A stretch of 64,000 bases of DNA from Flavobacterium dauae (GTDB taxonomy: Bacteria > Bacteroidota > Bacteroidia > Flavobacteriales > Flavobacteriaceae), in assembly GCF_004151275.2 (NCBI RefSeq), contig NZ_CP130821.1, forward strand, positions 2,604,001-2,668,000, written 5' to 3'. How positions within the stretch are numbered: position 1 is the stretch's first letter; each line of letters starts with the position of its first letter. Position numbers and translations under genes: made by a program. Under the pieces are notes generated by a model. That model was given only the letters and a program-made list of their open reading frames with translations. It was not told the DNA's origin and searched no databases. Below are positions 24,316 to 32,348 of this stretch, in pieces.

Positions 24316-24862
24316 TTATTAATGTTATATTCATAGAAAACGAGGTACAGTTTTTATTCTTTTTTTCGCAACCAAGCACACAACCTAACAACACGTTACC
24401 TATTAAGCCGGAATTAACCGCAGGTGCTACCACCACGCCTTTTTGCAGATATACAATTGTGGGATATACTTCTATTCGTGAAAACAGATCCTGGTTATCC
24501 TTATCAAATGATTTGCGGGTTGCAGCTACATACTGTTCATTGTTATCGGAAATCTGAACAATACCAAAATTTACGCCACCTCTATTAAATTTTATTACAC
24601 TTGTACTGGGATTAAAATTGAAAGATGCCGCTATTTCGTAAAATCCGTTTTTGGGAATTACAAGTTTTTCGGTGTTTTCATCAATAACAAACAAATCGTT
24701 TTTTACAATGTCTTGCTTATCCATCTTTACATAATGAAAAACGCTGTGCATTCCCACACGAAGATTAAATATTTGCTGCGTATTGGTTTTATAATAAAAT
24801 GACTGCTGACCAAAAGCAGTAAACGAAAGCGCAATAAAAAATAAAAAAACTATATTTTTCAT
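24284..24862 (-). CDS. Secreted C1q/TNF-like beta-sandwich protein, first copy
   Basis: This is a 192-aa protein with a signal peptide (FTAFGQ). It contains ENTEKLVIPKNGFYEIAASFNFNP, the same jelly-roll strand seen in the next gene, and a Cys-rich stretch (LGCVLGCEKKNKNCTS) its neighbour lacks. The two form a tandem, diverged pair with their own promoter. Function not recognised. Confidence 0.6.
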   Translation of the reverse strand: MKNIVFLFFIALSFTAFGQQSFYYKTNTQQIFNLRVGMHSVFHYVKMDKQDIVKNDLFVIDENTEKLVIPKNGFYEIAASFNFNPSTSVIKFNRGGVNFGIVQISDNNEQYVAATRKSFDKDNQDLFSRIEVYPTIVYLQKGVVVAPAVNSGLIGNVLLGCVLGCEKKNKNCTSFSMNITLISEEDAYQKYF

Positions 24863-24873
24863 TCTTTTTATTT

Positions 24874-24881
24874 CAAATATA
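24874..24881 (-). promoter_or_regulatory. -7 box for the C1q-like pair
   Basis: TATATTTG on the minus strand, 11 bp before the ATG at 24862. Confidence 0.5.
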
Positions 24882-24954
24882 CAAAAATTTAAAAACTCGT
24901 TTATTTCTGTTAAACCTTACAGGTTTTAAAATCTGTGCGGTTGAATTAAAAAAC

Positions 24955-24980
24955 TAATGCAGCTAAAATTAGCTGCATTA
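24955..24980 (-). terminator. Terminator of the RND efflux operon
   Basis: TAATGCAGCTAA (24955-24966) pairs perfectly with TTAGCTGCATTA (24969-24980). It lies 25 bp after the TolC-family stop. Confidence 0.7.
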
Positions 24981-25004
24981 ATCACTTAATATAAATAGAA
25001 AAAA

Positions 25005-26405
25005 TTACTCTACACCGCCACCTATTGCTTTGTACAACTGTATGTTAGCATTCCATAAGTTGTATTGCGTGGTAATAATATTTAACTGTGCATTTAATTC
25101 GCTTTCAGTAGCTGTCAACACTTCTAGATAATTTGCCAAACCATTGTTTAGCAATTCTTGCGAATAGTTAACCGCAGTTGTATAAGCTTTGGCTTCTTTT
25201 TGTTTTAAAACCAATTTCTTTTCGTTGGTATCAATAGCATATAACGCATCCGAAATTTCTTTGCTTGCATTTAGCACGGTTTGCTTGTAGTTTACAAAAG
25301 CTTTTTCTTGATTTGATAGACTGATTTCATACTGGGTTTTAATCTGTCGTCCGTTTAAAATAGGCTGTGCAATACCGGCTACAATACTTGCAAAAAACGA
25401 TGTAGGATCAAACAATTTTTCAAAATCAACCGACTGCAAACCGCCGCTTGCCGTTAGTTTTAATGTAGGATAAAAACTTGCTTTGGCAACATTGGTTAAT
25501 TCAAAAGCATTTCTAAAGCCCAATTCAGCCGCCAGTACATCGGGGCGATTGTTTAGTGTTTCAATTGAAATTCCTTCTTCTGTATTGATGTTCAACTGCA
25601 TAGTATCAAACGATGAACGTTCTATGGTATGCGGAAACATTCCCTGTAAAATACTCAACGAATTTTCCTGAACCTTGATGTTGTTTTCTATATCCAACAA
25701 TAAAGCCTGAGCATTCAACATTTGTGCTTCGGTTTGTTTCACAGCAACTTCGGTTACTCTTCCGGCATCTTTCAATGCTTTATTGGTTTCTAAACTTTTG
25801 CCACGGTTTTCAATCGTTTTTAAAGCTACTTGTTTTTGGGCGTCTAATGCCAACAAATTGTAATAACCAGACGCTACCATAGCAATTAATTGTGTTTTTA
25901 CTGCCTGATGTGCCGCTACGGTTTGCAAATAAGTGGCTTCGGCAGCTGCTTTTTTGCTGGTGATTTTACCCCAAATATCAGCTTCCCAGCCTAAACTTCC
26001 AGTAATATCAAACTGATCTAATCGTTGGCGTTGCCCAAGAATCCGTCCAAACTGCGTGTTTATAGAGTTGACCGAATGCGTATAATTAGCACCTACACTA
26101 AATGTGGGTAAATACCCTGCCCTGCCCTGTGCGAGATAAGATTGTGCCTGATTGATGTTTTCAATTGCGGCACGAATATCCAGATTATTGTCTAACGCCG
26201 TTTGGATATGCTGCTGCAAAGCGGCATCGGTAAAAACCTGTTGCCACGGCATAACATTTTGCACGGCACTGTCTTTTACAACATTGGTGGTATTAAACGA
26301 TGCGTTTTCCCAAACTTGCGGTTTTTGATAATCTTTTGTAGCAATACACGACTGTAAAGTAATCGTTGAAATTGCTACAAAAGTTAATTTATATAGTGAT
26401 TTCAT
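25005..26405 (-). CDS. TolC/NodT-family outer-membrane efflux factor
   Basis: This is a 466-aa lipoprotein (SCIATKDY lipobox). It has two repeats of the outer-membrane efflux fold with the coiled-coil pattern NNLDIRAAIENINQAQSYLAQGRAGYLP and, in the second half, NNRPDVLAAELGFRNAFELTNVAKASFYPTLKLTASGG split by strands. It forms the outer-membrane duct of the RND pump. It starts 2 bp after the pump stop, as the last gene of the operon. Confidence 0.93.
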   Translation of the reverse strand: MKSLYKLTFVAISTITLQSCIATKDYQKPQVWENASFNTTNVVKDSAVQNVMPWQQVFTDAALQQHIQTALDNNLDIRAAIENINQAQSYLAQGRAGYLPTFSVGANYTHSVNSINTQFGRILGQRQRLDQFDITGSLGWEADIWGKITSKKAAAEATYLQTVAAHQAVKTQLIAMVASGYYNLLALDAQKQVALKTIENRGKSLETNKALKDAGRVTEVAVKQTEAQMLNAQALLLDIENNIKVQENSLSILQGMFPHTIERSSFDTMQLNINTEEGISIETLNNRPDVLAAELGFRNAFELTNVAKASFYPTLKLTASGGLQSVDFEKLFDPTSFFASIVAGIAQPILNGRQIKTQYEISLSNQEKAFVNYKQTVLNASKEISDALYAIDTNEKKLVLKQKEAKAYTTAVNYSQELLNNGLANYLEVLTATESELNAQLNIITTQYNLWNANIQLYKAIGGGVE

Positions 26406-26407
26406 AT

Positions 26408-29400
26408 TTATTCTTCTATTGCTTTTTGATCAAATTTCATCGGTTTTATTTTTTCTTGTATTGCCTGAAAAATTACAAACAACACAGGTATAACAAAAAC
26501 CCCTAAAACAGTTCCTATCAACAAACCAAACGCTGCACCTGTACCAATAGAACGGTTTCCTATATAACCAACCCCACCGGCGAAAACCAATGGCATCAAT
26601 CCTAAAATAAATGCGAACGATGTCATTAAAATAGGTCGTAAACGTGCTTTGGCTCCGTCAATAGCTGCCTGTAAAATAGTTTCGCCGTGCTTTCTTCGCT
26701 GTAAGGCAAACTCAACAATTAAGATGGCATTCTTGGCGAGCAGTCCCACGAGCATAACCAGTGCAATTTGGAAATAGATATTATTTTCTAAACCTGCCAC
26801 TTTTTGCGATAAAAAAGCTCCCATAATACCCGTTGGCAATGATAAGATTACCGCAAATGGCAACATATAACTTTCATACTGGGCTGCCAAGATAAAATAT
26901 ACAAACACAATACACAATGCAAAGATTAAGATGGTTTGCGATCCGGCATTAATTTCTTCACGAGACAATCCTGTAAAATCGATACCGTAATTGGTAGATA
27001 GCTTTTGCTGTGCTACTTCCTGAACGGCTCTAATGGCATCACCTGACGAATAACCCGGTTTTGGAGCTCCGGAAATATTTGCTGATGTAAACAAGTTAAA
27101 ACGGTTGACCGATTGTGGACCATATACTTTTTCTAAGGTTACAAACTGACTTAAAGGTGCCATAGCTCCGGTTGCCGTGCGAACAAACATTCCGTTAAGG
27201 CTTGATATGTTTTTACGGTCGTCTGGTAACGATTGTAACATTACACGGTATTGTTTACCAAATCGGGTAAAATCGCTTACGTAATTTCCGCCGATATATC
27301 CTTGCAATGCCGAGAAGATGTTACTTACCGAAACACCCGATTGCTTTGCACGAACAATATCCAGCTTAATTTCATATTGTGCGTAATTGGTGTTGAACGA
27401 CGTTTGTGCATACATAATTTCTGGTCGCTGCATTAACGCATTTAGGTAATTTTGCGTGGTTTGATCGAAATCTTTTAAATCGCCACCCGATTTATCTAAC
27501 AATTTTAATTCAAAACCACCCGACATACCAAATCCTGGGATACTTGGCGGCTGGAAGAAAATCATTTTAGCTTCGGGGAAGTTCTTTCCTGCCAAACCAA
27601 ACAATTGTCCAATTACCGCATCGGCTGCTTTATCTGGCGTATCCCGTTTATCGAAACCTTCCATTTTTATCAGTAAAAACCCGTAATTTGAACCCGCTCC
27701 CGAGATAATGCTTCGACCTGAAATAACCGTTACCGATTCTATTCCCGGAATTTTTTCTGCCTGTGCCGAAAATTCTTTCTCTAATTTTTGTACACGGTCA
27801 ACCGAAGCCCCTGCCGGTAATTCGATATTACCCATAATAAAACCACGGTCTTCACTTGGTACAAAACCTGCCGGCATTGTTTTATTTGCAAAATACGTTA
27901 ATCCTAAACAAGCAATTAAAATAGCAATAGAAATCCATTTGTGTTTAAACAAAAATTTAAATGATCGACCGTATTTATTGGTCATTGCCGTAAAGGCATC
28001 GTTAAAAGCATCGAAAAAGCGTTGCACAAAATTGCGTTTTTTTCCGTGTTTATCACCGTGTTGTTTTAAAAACAATGCACACAAAGCGGGGCTTAACGTT
28101 AATGCGTTTAAGGCAGAAATACCAATAGCTACAATTAACGTAACACCAAATTGCTTATAAAAAACCCCCGTGGGACCGGTAATGAATGTTACCGGTATAA
28201 ACACGGCACACATTACCAGAGTAATAGAAACGATGGCTCCGGAAATTTCGCCCATTGCTTTTTTTGTAGCTGTGGGAGCATCTTCACCGGTTTCTTCCAT
28301 TTTTGCGTGTACGGCTTCTACCACCACAATGGCATCGTCAACCACAATACCAATGGCGAGGACTAACGCAAACAAGGTTAAAAGGTTTAACGAAAACCCA
28401 AACAAGTTAAGGAAAAAGAACGTACCAATAATAGATACAGGCACTGCAATTAACGGAATTAACGTAGAACGAAGATCCTGCAAGAAAATATAAACCACAA
28501 TAAAAACCAGAATAAAAGCTTCTATCAAAGTAGAAACTACCTTGTCTATCGACGCTTCTAAGAATTCATTGGTATCTAAGTTGATTTTACATTTGATTCC
28601 TTCCGGTAAATTTTTTTCAATAGTTTTTAATTCTGCTTTAATGTTATTGATGATGTCTTGTGCATTTGAACCCGGTGTTTGATAAATAGCCATTGCTACC
28701 GCAGGCATACCGTTTAATTCAGAATATCCTCCGTAAGTTTGTGCACCCAGTTCAATATCGGCAACATCTTTTAAACGCAATACCTGTCCGTTGCTTAACG
28801 ATTTTATCACAATATCTTCATATTGTGCTTCCGTTTTGTATTTACCGCTGTATTTGATGATGTACTGGAATGACTCTCCTGAATTTTCACCCAATTGTCC
28901 GGCAGCAGCTTCTAATGATTGTTCATTGATTGCCGCAGTAACATCGTTAGGAACCAAGCCATAGGCAGCCATTTTTGCGGGATCTAACCAAATACGCATC
29001 GAGTAGTTTTTTGCCCCAAACACACTTGCATCTCCCACACCGTTTACCCTTTTAATTTCGGGAATTACATTAATGTTCATGTAATTCTGGATATAAGTAG
29101 CATCGTAATTTTTATTCTCTGAATAAAACGACAAGAACATCAATGAAGAAGTTTGCTGTTTTTGAGTGGTTACACCCGAACGCGTTACTTCACTTGGCAA
29201 TAAAGGCGTGGCACGTGCCACACGGTTTTGTACGTTTACCGCCGCAATATCGGGATCAATTCCCTGTTTAAAAATAACCTGAATAGAAGCCGAACCATCG
29301 TTACTGGCTGTAGAGGTAATGTAATCCATTCCTTCTACACCATTGATTTGTTCTTCTATAGGTACAATAACACTTTCAAGTACCGTTTGTGCGTTGGCTC

Positions 29401-29551
29401 CGGGATACGAAGCAGCCACTTGTACTGTTGGTGGTGCAATGTCAGGATATTGGGTAACTGGTAAAACCGTTAGTCCCAAAACACCTAAAATGACTATTAA
29501 AGTAGAAATTACTGTAGATAATACAGGTCTTTCGATAAAAGTTTTTAACAT
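26408..29551 (-). CDS. RND efflux pump permease (AcrB/MexB-like, HAE1)
   Basis: This is a 1047-aa inner-membrane protein with the full HAE1 layout: MLKTFIERPVLSTVISTLIV as TM1, two periplasmic porter/docking regions, and twelve TM segments. The proton-relay motif IGIVVDDAIVVVEAVHAKM is in TM4. The late segment PTGIMGAFLSQKVAGLENNIYFQIALVMLVGLLAKNAILIVEFA is typical. Substrates probably include lipophilic drugs or bile-like compounds; specificity cannot be read. Confidence 0.96.
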   Translation of the reverse strand: MLKTFIERPVLSTVISTLIVILGVLGLTVLPVTQYPDIAPPTVQVAASYPGANAQTVLESVIVPIEEQINGVEGMDYITSTASNDGSASIQVIFKQGIDPDIAAVNVQNRVARATPLLPSEVTRSGVTTQKQQTSSLMFLSFYSENKNYDATYIQNYMNINVIPEIKRVNGVGDASVFGAKNYSMRIWLDPAKMAAYGLVPNDVTAAINEQSLEAAAGQLGENSGESFQYIIKYSGKYKTEAQYEDIVIKSLSNGQVLRLKDVADIELGAQTYGGYSELNGMPAVAMAIYQTPGSNAQDIINNIKAELKTIEKNLPEGIKCKINLDTNEFLEASIDKVVSTLIEAFILVFIVVYIFLQDLRSTLIPLIAVPVSIIGTFFFLNLFGFSLNLLTLFALVLAIGIVVDDAIVVVEAVHAKMEETGEDAPTATKKAMGEISGAIVSITLVMCAVFIPVTFITGPTGVFYKQFGVTLIVAIGISALNALTLSPALCALFLKQHGDKHGKKRNFVQRFFDAFNDAFTAMTNKYGRSFKFLFKHKWISIAILIACLGLTYFANKTMPAGFVPSEDRGFIMGNIELPAGASVDRVQKLEKEFSAQAEKIPGIESVTVISGRSIISGAGSNYGFLLIKMEGFDKRDTPDKAADAVIGQLFGLAGKNFPEAKMIFFQPPSIPGFGMSGGFELKLLDKSGGDLKDFDQTTQNYLNALMQRPEIMYAQTSFNTNYAQYEIKLDIVRAKQSGVSVSNIFSALQGYIGGNYVSDFTRFGKQYRVMLQSLPDDRKNISSLNGMFVRTATGAMAPLSQFVTLEKVYGPQSVNRFNLFTSANISGAPKPGYSSGDAIRAVQEVAQQKLSTNYGIDFTGLSREEINAGSQTILIFALCIVFVYFILAAQYESYMLPFAVILSLPTGIMGAFLSQKVAGLENNIYFQIALVMLVGLLAKNAILIVEFALQRRKHGETILQAAIDGAKARLRPILMTSFAFILGLMPLVFAGGVGYIGNRSIGTGAAFGLLIGTVLGVFVIPVLFVIFQAIQEKIKPMKFDQKAIEE

Positions 29552-29563
29552 AATATTTTCAGA

Positions 29564-30727
29564 TTAAAAAACCGGTTTTATAGCATTAACAATCGTATCG
29601 AAATTTGCAGTTTTAGGTTTAACCGCAGCTTTGTTTCTCAATGATCCAACGCCGCTTACAATAATTAAATCGCCTTTTTTAATTAAACTGTCTTTATCTT
29701 CTTTTATAATGATCATATTATTAACACGGTCAACCACATTAATCACCGTTGAAACTGCTGTATCGTTCACCACCTTGTAAACGTTGATTTTTCCTTGTTG
29801 TTCGTAAGATGCTACTTCTGGCACTACCAACGCATCAACATATTGTTTAGGTAAACGAATGGTTCCGCTGTTTCCGTTGCTTAACAATTTATTAGGATTT
29901 GTAAAAGCCACGCGGAATTGAACCGTTCCTGTAGCAGCGTCAATCTGACCTGAAACCGTTTCTATTTTACCTTTTTCAGAATAAATGCTTCCGTCTGCCA
30001 ATTGTAATTCTACTTCCGGAAGGTTTTTAATTTTTTCTGCTAACGATGTTCCTTCTGTTTCGTTCAAAAACTGAAAGTATTCTTTTTCGTTCATTGAAAA
30101 ATACGCATATACCGAACTAATATCGGCAATTGTTGTTAATGCTATTTGATCTGTTGGACCAACCAAGCTTCCTTTTTTCAAAGGTAATTGACCAACGATT
30201 CCACTGATTGGTGCACGAACCACCGAATAATCAACATTAGCACTTGCCGAACCATAGTTTGCTTTTGCCTGTGCCAGCGCACTTTTGGCTGATGCCAGAT
30301 TTGCTTTTGCGGTTTCTAACTGCACATTGCTAATAATGTTTTTCTGTACCAAAGGTATTAGTTTATCAACCTCAACCTGTGCTACGTTTACATTTGCCTG
30401 TGCTACCGAAATACCTGATTTTGCTGCACTCGCCGTTTCTGCCAACGTGTTAGCCTCTAACTTAAACAAAGGTTGTCCTTTGCTTACTACTTGACCCTCG
30501 TGTACATAAACTTCTTGTATATATCCTTGAATTTTGGCACGAACATCGTTATTTATTTTTCCTTGAATAGTAGCCGGAAATAAGGTAAAGCCAACCACAT
30601 CTTTGGTAGTTGCTGCAACAACATCTAATGCCGGAGGCGGTGCCTGCGGAGCTTCTTGTTTTTTAGAACAACCTATTACCGATACGGTTACCGCTATCAT
30701 TAAAAAATTCTGAATGGTATTTTTCAT
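29564..30727 (-). CDS. RND periplasmic adaptor (AcrA-like membrane fusion protein)
   Basis: This is a 387-aa lipoprotein (VIGCSKKQEAP). A lipoyl half-motif (VRAKIQGYIQEVYVHEGQVV) near 60-85 precedes a coiled-coil hairpin (about 100-160), then the second lipoyl part (VRAPISGIVGQLPLKKGSLV) and a beta-barrel. It bridges pump and TolC. Its start overlaps the regulator's stop by 4 nt (ATGA). Confidence 0.95.
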   Translation of the reverse strand: MKNTIQNFLMIAVTVSVIGCSKKQEAPQAPPPALDVVAATTKDVVGFTLFPATIQGKINNDVRAKIQGYIQEVYVHEGQVVSKGQPLFKLEANTLAETASAAKSGISVAQANVNVAQVEVDKLIPLVQKNIISNVQLETAKANLASAKSALAQAKANYGSASANVDYSVVRAPISGIVGQLPLKKGSLVGPTDQIALTTIADISSVYAYFSMNEKEYFQFLNETEGTSLAEKIKNLPEVELQLADGSIYSEKGKIETVSGQIDAATGTVQFRVAFTNPNKLLSNGNSGTIRLPKQYVDALVVPEVASYEQQGKINVYKVVNDTAVSTVINVVDRVNNMIIIKEDKDSLIKKGDLIIVSGVGSLRNKAAVKPKTANFDTIVNAIKPVF

Positions 30728-31203
30728 TTGTCTTTAATATGGAGTTTTAAGTTTTGAATTGTTTTCTCTATTGATTCTGTTACATTGTCCAAATGCGAAA
30801 TGTAAACATCTACTTCTTCTTGTTTAAATAATTCGTTCCCTTGTATTTTTCTATATGCTCTTAATTTTTGGGTTATGGTTTTCTCGCGAATCAAACGTTT
30901 GTAAACGTCTTCCATACGGATAAGGAACAAATTCTTTTTTACCCTGAAATAACGTTTGCGTTCACAATCTTTTTTAAATTGTTCAATAAAATTAAGTTCT
31001 ATCAGCGAATTAATACTGCACGAAACAGAGCTTTTACTTGCCTGAAATGTTTCTAAAACATCGTCGAATGTCAACCCTTCTTTGCAGTTATTAAATACAA
31101 ATAGTGCGTAAATACGGGCTGTTAATGGTGGTAATTTATAGAATACTTCGTAATGCGTGGCTACTTCCTTAAACAGATCCAACTCTAAAATATCTGGCAT
31201 CAT
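30724..31203 (-). CDS. GbsR/MarR-family regulator of the efflux operon
   Basis: This is a 159-aa protein; the first two codons are both ATG. A winged helix-turn-helix is at about 25-95 (LTARIYALFVFNNCKEGLTFDDVLETFQASKSSVSCSINSL split over helix pair), and a C-terminal helical dimerisation region follows. This is the GbsR-type MarR subgroup. As first gene of the operon, with a palindrome over its own promoter, it is probably an autorepressor that opens in response to a pump substrate (inference). Confidence 0.88.
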   Translation of the reverse strand: MMPDILELDLFKEVATHYEVFYKLPPLTARIYALFVFNNCKEGLTFDDVLETFQASKSSVSCSINSLIELNFIEQFKKDCERKRYFRVKKNLFLIRMEDVYKRLIREKTITQKLRAYRKIQGNELFKQEEVDVYISHLDNVTESIEKTIQNLKLHIKDK

Positions 31204-31221
31204 TGCTGTTTTTTTTCACTG

Positions 31222-31253
31222 CAAATTTACCTTTAGTTCGGCAATTACCGAAC
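31222..31253 (-). promoter_or_regulatory. Promoter plus operator-like palindrome of the RND operon
   Basis: The -7 box TAAATTTG is at 31222-31229 (minus strand). The 18-bp palindrome GTTCGGCAATTACCGAAC is at 31236-31253, with one mismatched pair near its centre, so it fills the spacer and covers the expected -33 position. This is the expected place for a repressor site, and the first gene is a GbsR/MarR regulator. Confidence 0.75.
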
Positions 31254-31361
31254 CAAATCTTTGTTAATTTTTTATTAAATCTAAATTAGCTATTTAATTG
31301 TTTGATTGTTTTATAATTACAAATTAACCTTTATTTATTTGCTGAAAAAACATTAAAAAAA

Positions 31362-31394
31362 TTTGCATTGAATATTTTTTAATAGCTATATTTG
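31362..31394 (+). promoter_or_regulatory. Promoter of the tRNA-Gly cluster
   Basis: TTTG at 31362-31365 and TATATTTG at 31387-31394, spacing 21 bp, about 38 bp before the first tRNA. Confidence 0.65.
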
Positions 31395-31432
31395 CACTCA
31401 CAAAATCAAACAAAGATTTAAAAATTGTAAAT

Positions 31433-31505
31433 GCGGAAGTAGCTCAGTTGGTAGAGCGTCAGCCTTCCAAGCTGAATGTCGCGAGTTCGACCCTCGTCTT
31501 CCGCT
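31433..31505 (+). tRNA. tRNA-Gly (TCC), copy 1
   Basis: Full cloverleaf, 73 nt; anticodon TCC in loop CTTCCAA; GCGGAAG pairs with CTTCCGC. No encoded CCA. Confidence 0.97.
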
Positions 31506-31542
31506 CTTGGAAAATCAATCGAAGATTTAAAAATCGTAAAAT

Positions 31543-31615
31543 GCGGAAGTAGCTCAGTTGGTAGAGCGTCAGCCTTCCAAGCTGAATGTCGCGAGTTCGA
31601 CCCTCGTCTTCCGCT
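31543..31615 (+). tRNA. tRNA-Gly (TCC), copy 2
   Basis: Identical to copy 1. The spacer before it (CTTGGAAAATCAATCGAAGA...) is nearly the same as that before copy 3, so the repeat unit is gene plus spacer, about 110 bp. Confidence 0.97.
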
Positions 31616-31651
31616 CTTGGAAAATCAATCGAAGATTTAAAAATCGTATAT

Positions 31652-31724
31652 GCGGAAGTAGCTCAGTTGGTAGAGCGTCAGCCTTCCAAGCTGAATGTCG
31701 CGAGTTCGACCCTCGTCTTCCGCT
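31652..31724 (+). tRNA. tRNA-Gly (TCC), copy 3
   Basis: Identical to copies 1 and 2; followed by the cluster terminator. Confidence 0.97.
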
Positions 31725-31734
31725 CAAAAGAGCA

Positions 31735-31765
31735 AAAATCCTTATCAAATGATAAGGATTTTTTA
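31735..31765 (+). terminator. Terminator of the tRNA-Gly cluster
   Basis: AAAATCCTTATC pairs with GATAAGGATTTT around AAAT, then a T run. Confidence 0.85.
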
Positions 31766-31850
31766 TTTCTATGTGCACGCAAGTAACATCTTTGAAACAA
31801 AATCCTGTCAAAGCTGAAACTTTAACAGGATTGAGGATATAAGTTAATTT

Positions 31851-32288
31851 TTATTGCTTTTTCAACAAATCGCGAATTTCTGCCAGCAATTCTTCTTGTG
31901 TTGGTCCCGCAGGAGCTGCCGGAGCAACTTCTTCTTTTCTTTTTAATCTGTTAATTCCTTTAACCATTAAAAAAACTGCAAAAGCCAACAAAATAAAATT
32001 AATAGCCACAGTAATAAAGTTACCATAAGCAAAAACAACAGCATTTTCAACCGCGCGTGCGTCTGCTAATGCCATGCCTTCTTTAATTCCGCTTGCCGGA
32101 TCTTTTAAAACCATGTACATGTTGCTAAAGTCTGGCGAGCCAATAATTGCCGAAATTAATGGCATTACAAGATCTTTTACCACGCTGTCAACAATTTTAC
32201 CAAAAGCACCACCAATGATTACCCCTATTGCAAGATCCATTACGTTGCCTTTAACGGCAAATTCTTTAAATTCTTTTAAAAATCCCAT
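31851..32288 (-). CDS. mscL: Large-conductance mechanosensitive channel MscL
   Basis: This is a 145-aa protein beginning [20 protein letters not shown], the amphipathic N-helix plus TM1 of MscL. The periplasmic loop (about 45-80) is followed by TM2 ([21 protein letters not shown]) and an Ala/Pro-rich linker into a C-terminal helical bundle ([14 protein letters not shown]). It is a pentameric release valve for hypo-osmotic shock. Confidence 0.96.
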   Translation of the reverse strand: MGFLKEFKEFAVKGNVMDLAIGVIIGGAFGKIVDSVVKDLVMPLISAIIGSPDFSNMYMVLKDPASGIKEGMALADARAVENAVVFAYGNFITVAINFILLAFAVFLMVKGINRLKRKEEVAPAAPAGPTQEELLAEIRDLLKKQ

Positions 32289-32348
32289 ACAATTCTTTTT
32301 TTTATTTTTAATTCAATGCTAAAATACAATTTTATGTTAAATATTAAC

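Noticed and set aside
31433..31765. Regular ~110-bp repeats that could suggest a CRISPR-like array
   Set aside because: Each unit is a full tRNA-Gly gene plus spacer; no CRISPR arrays or cas genes are present in the window.
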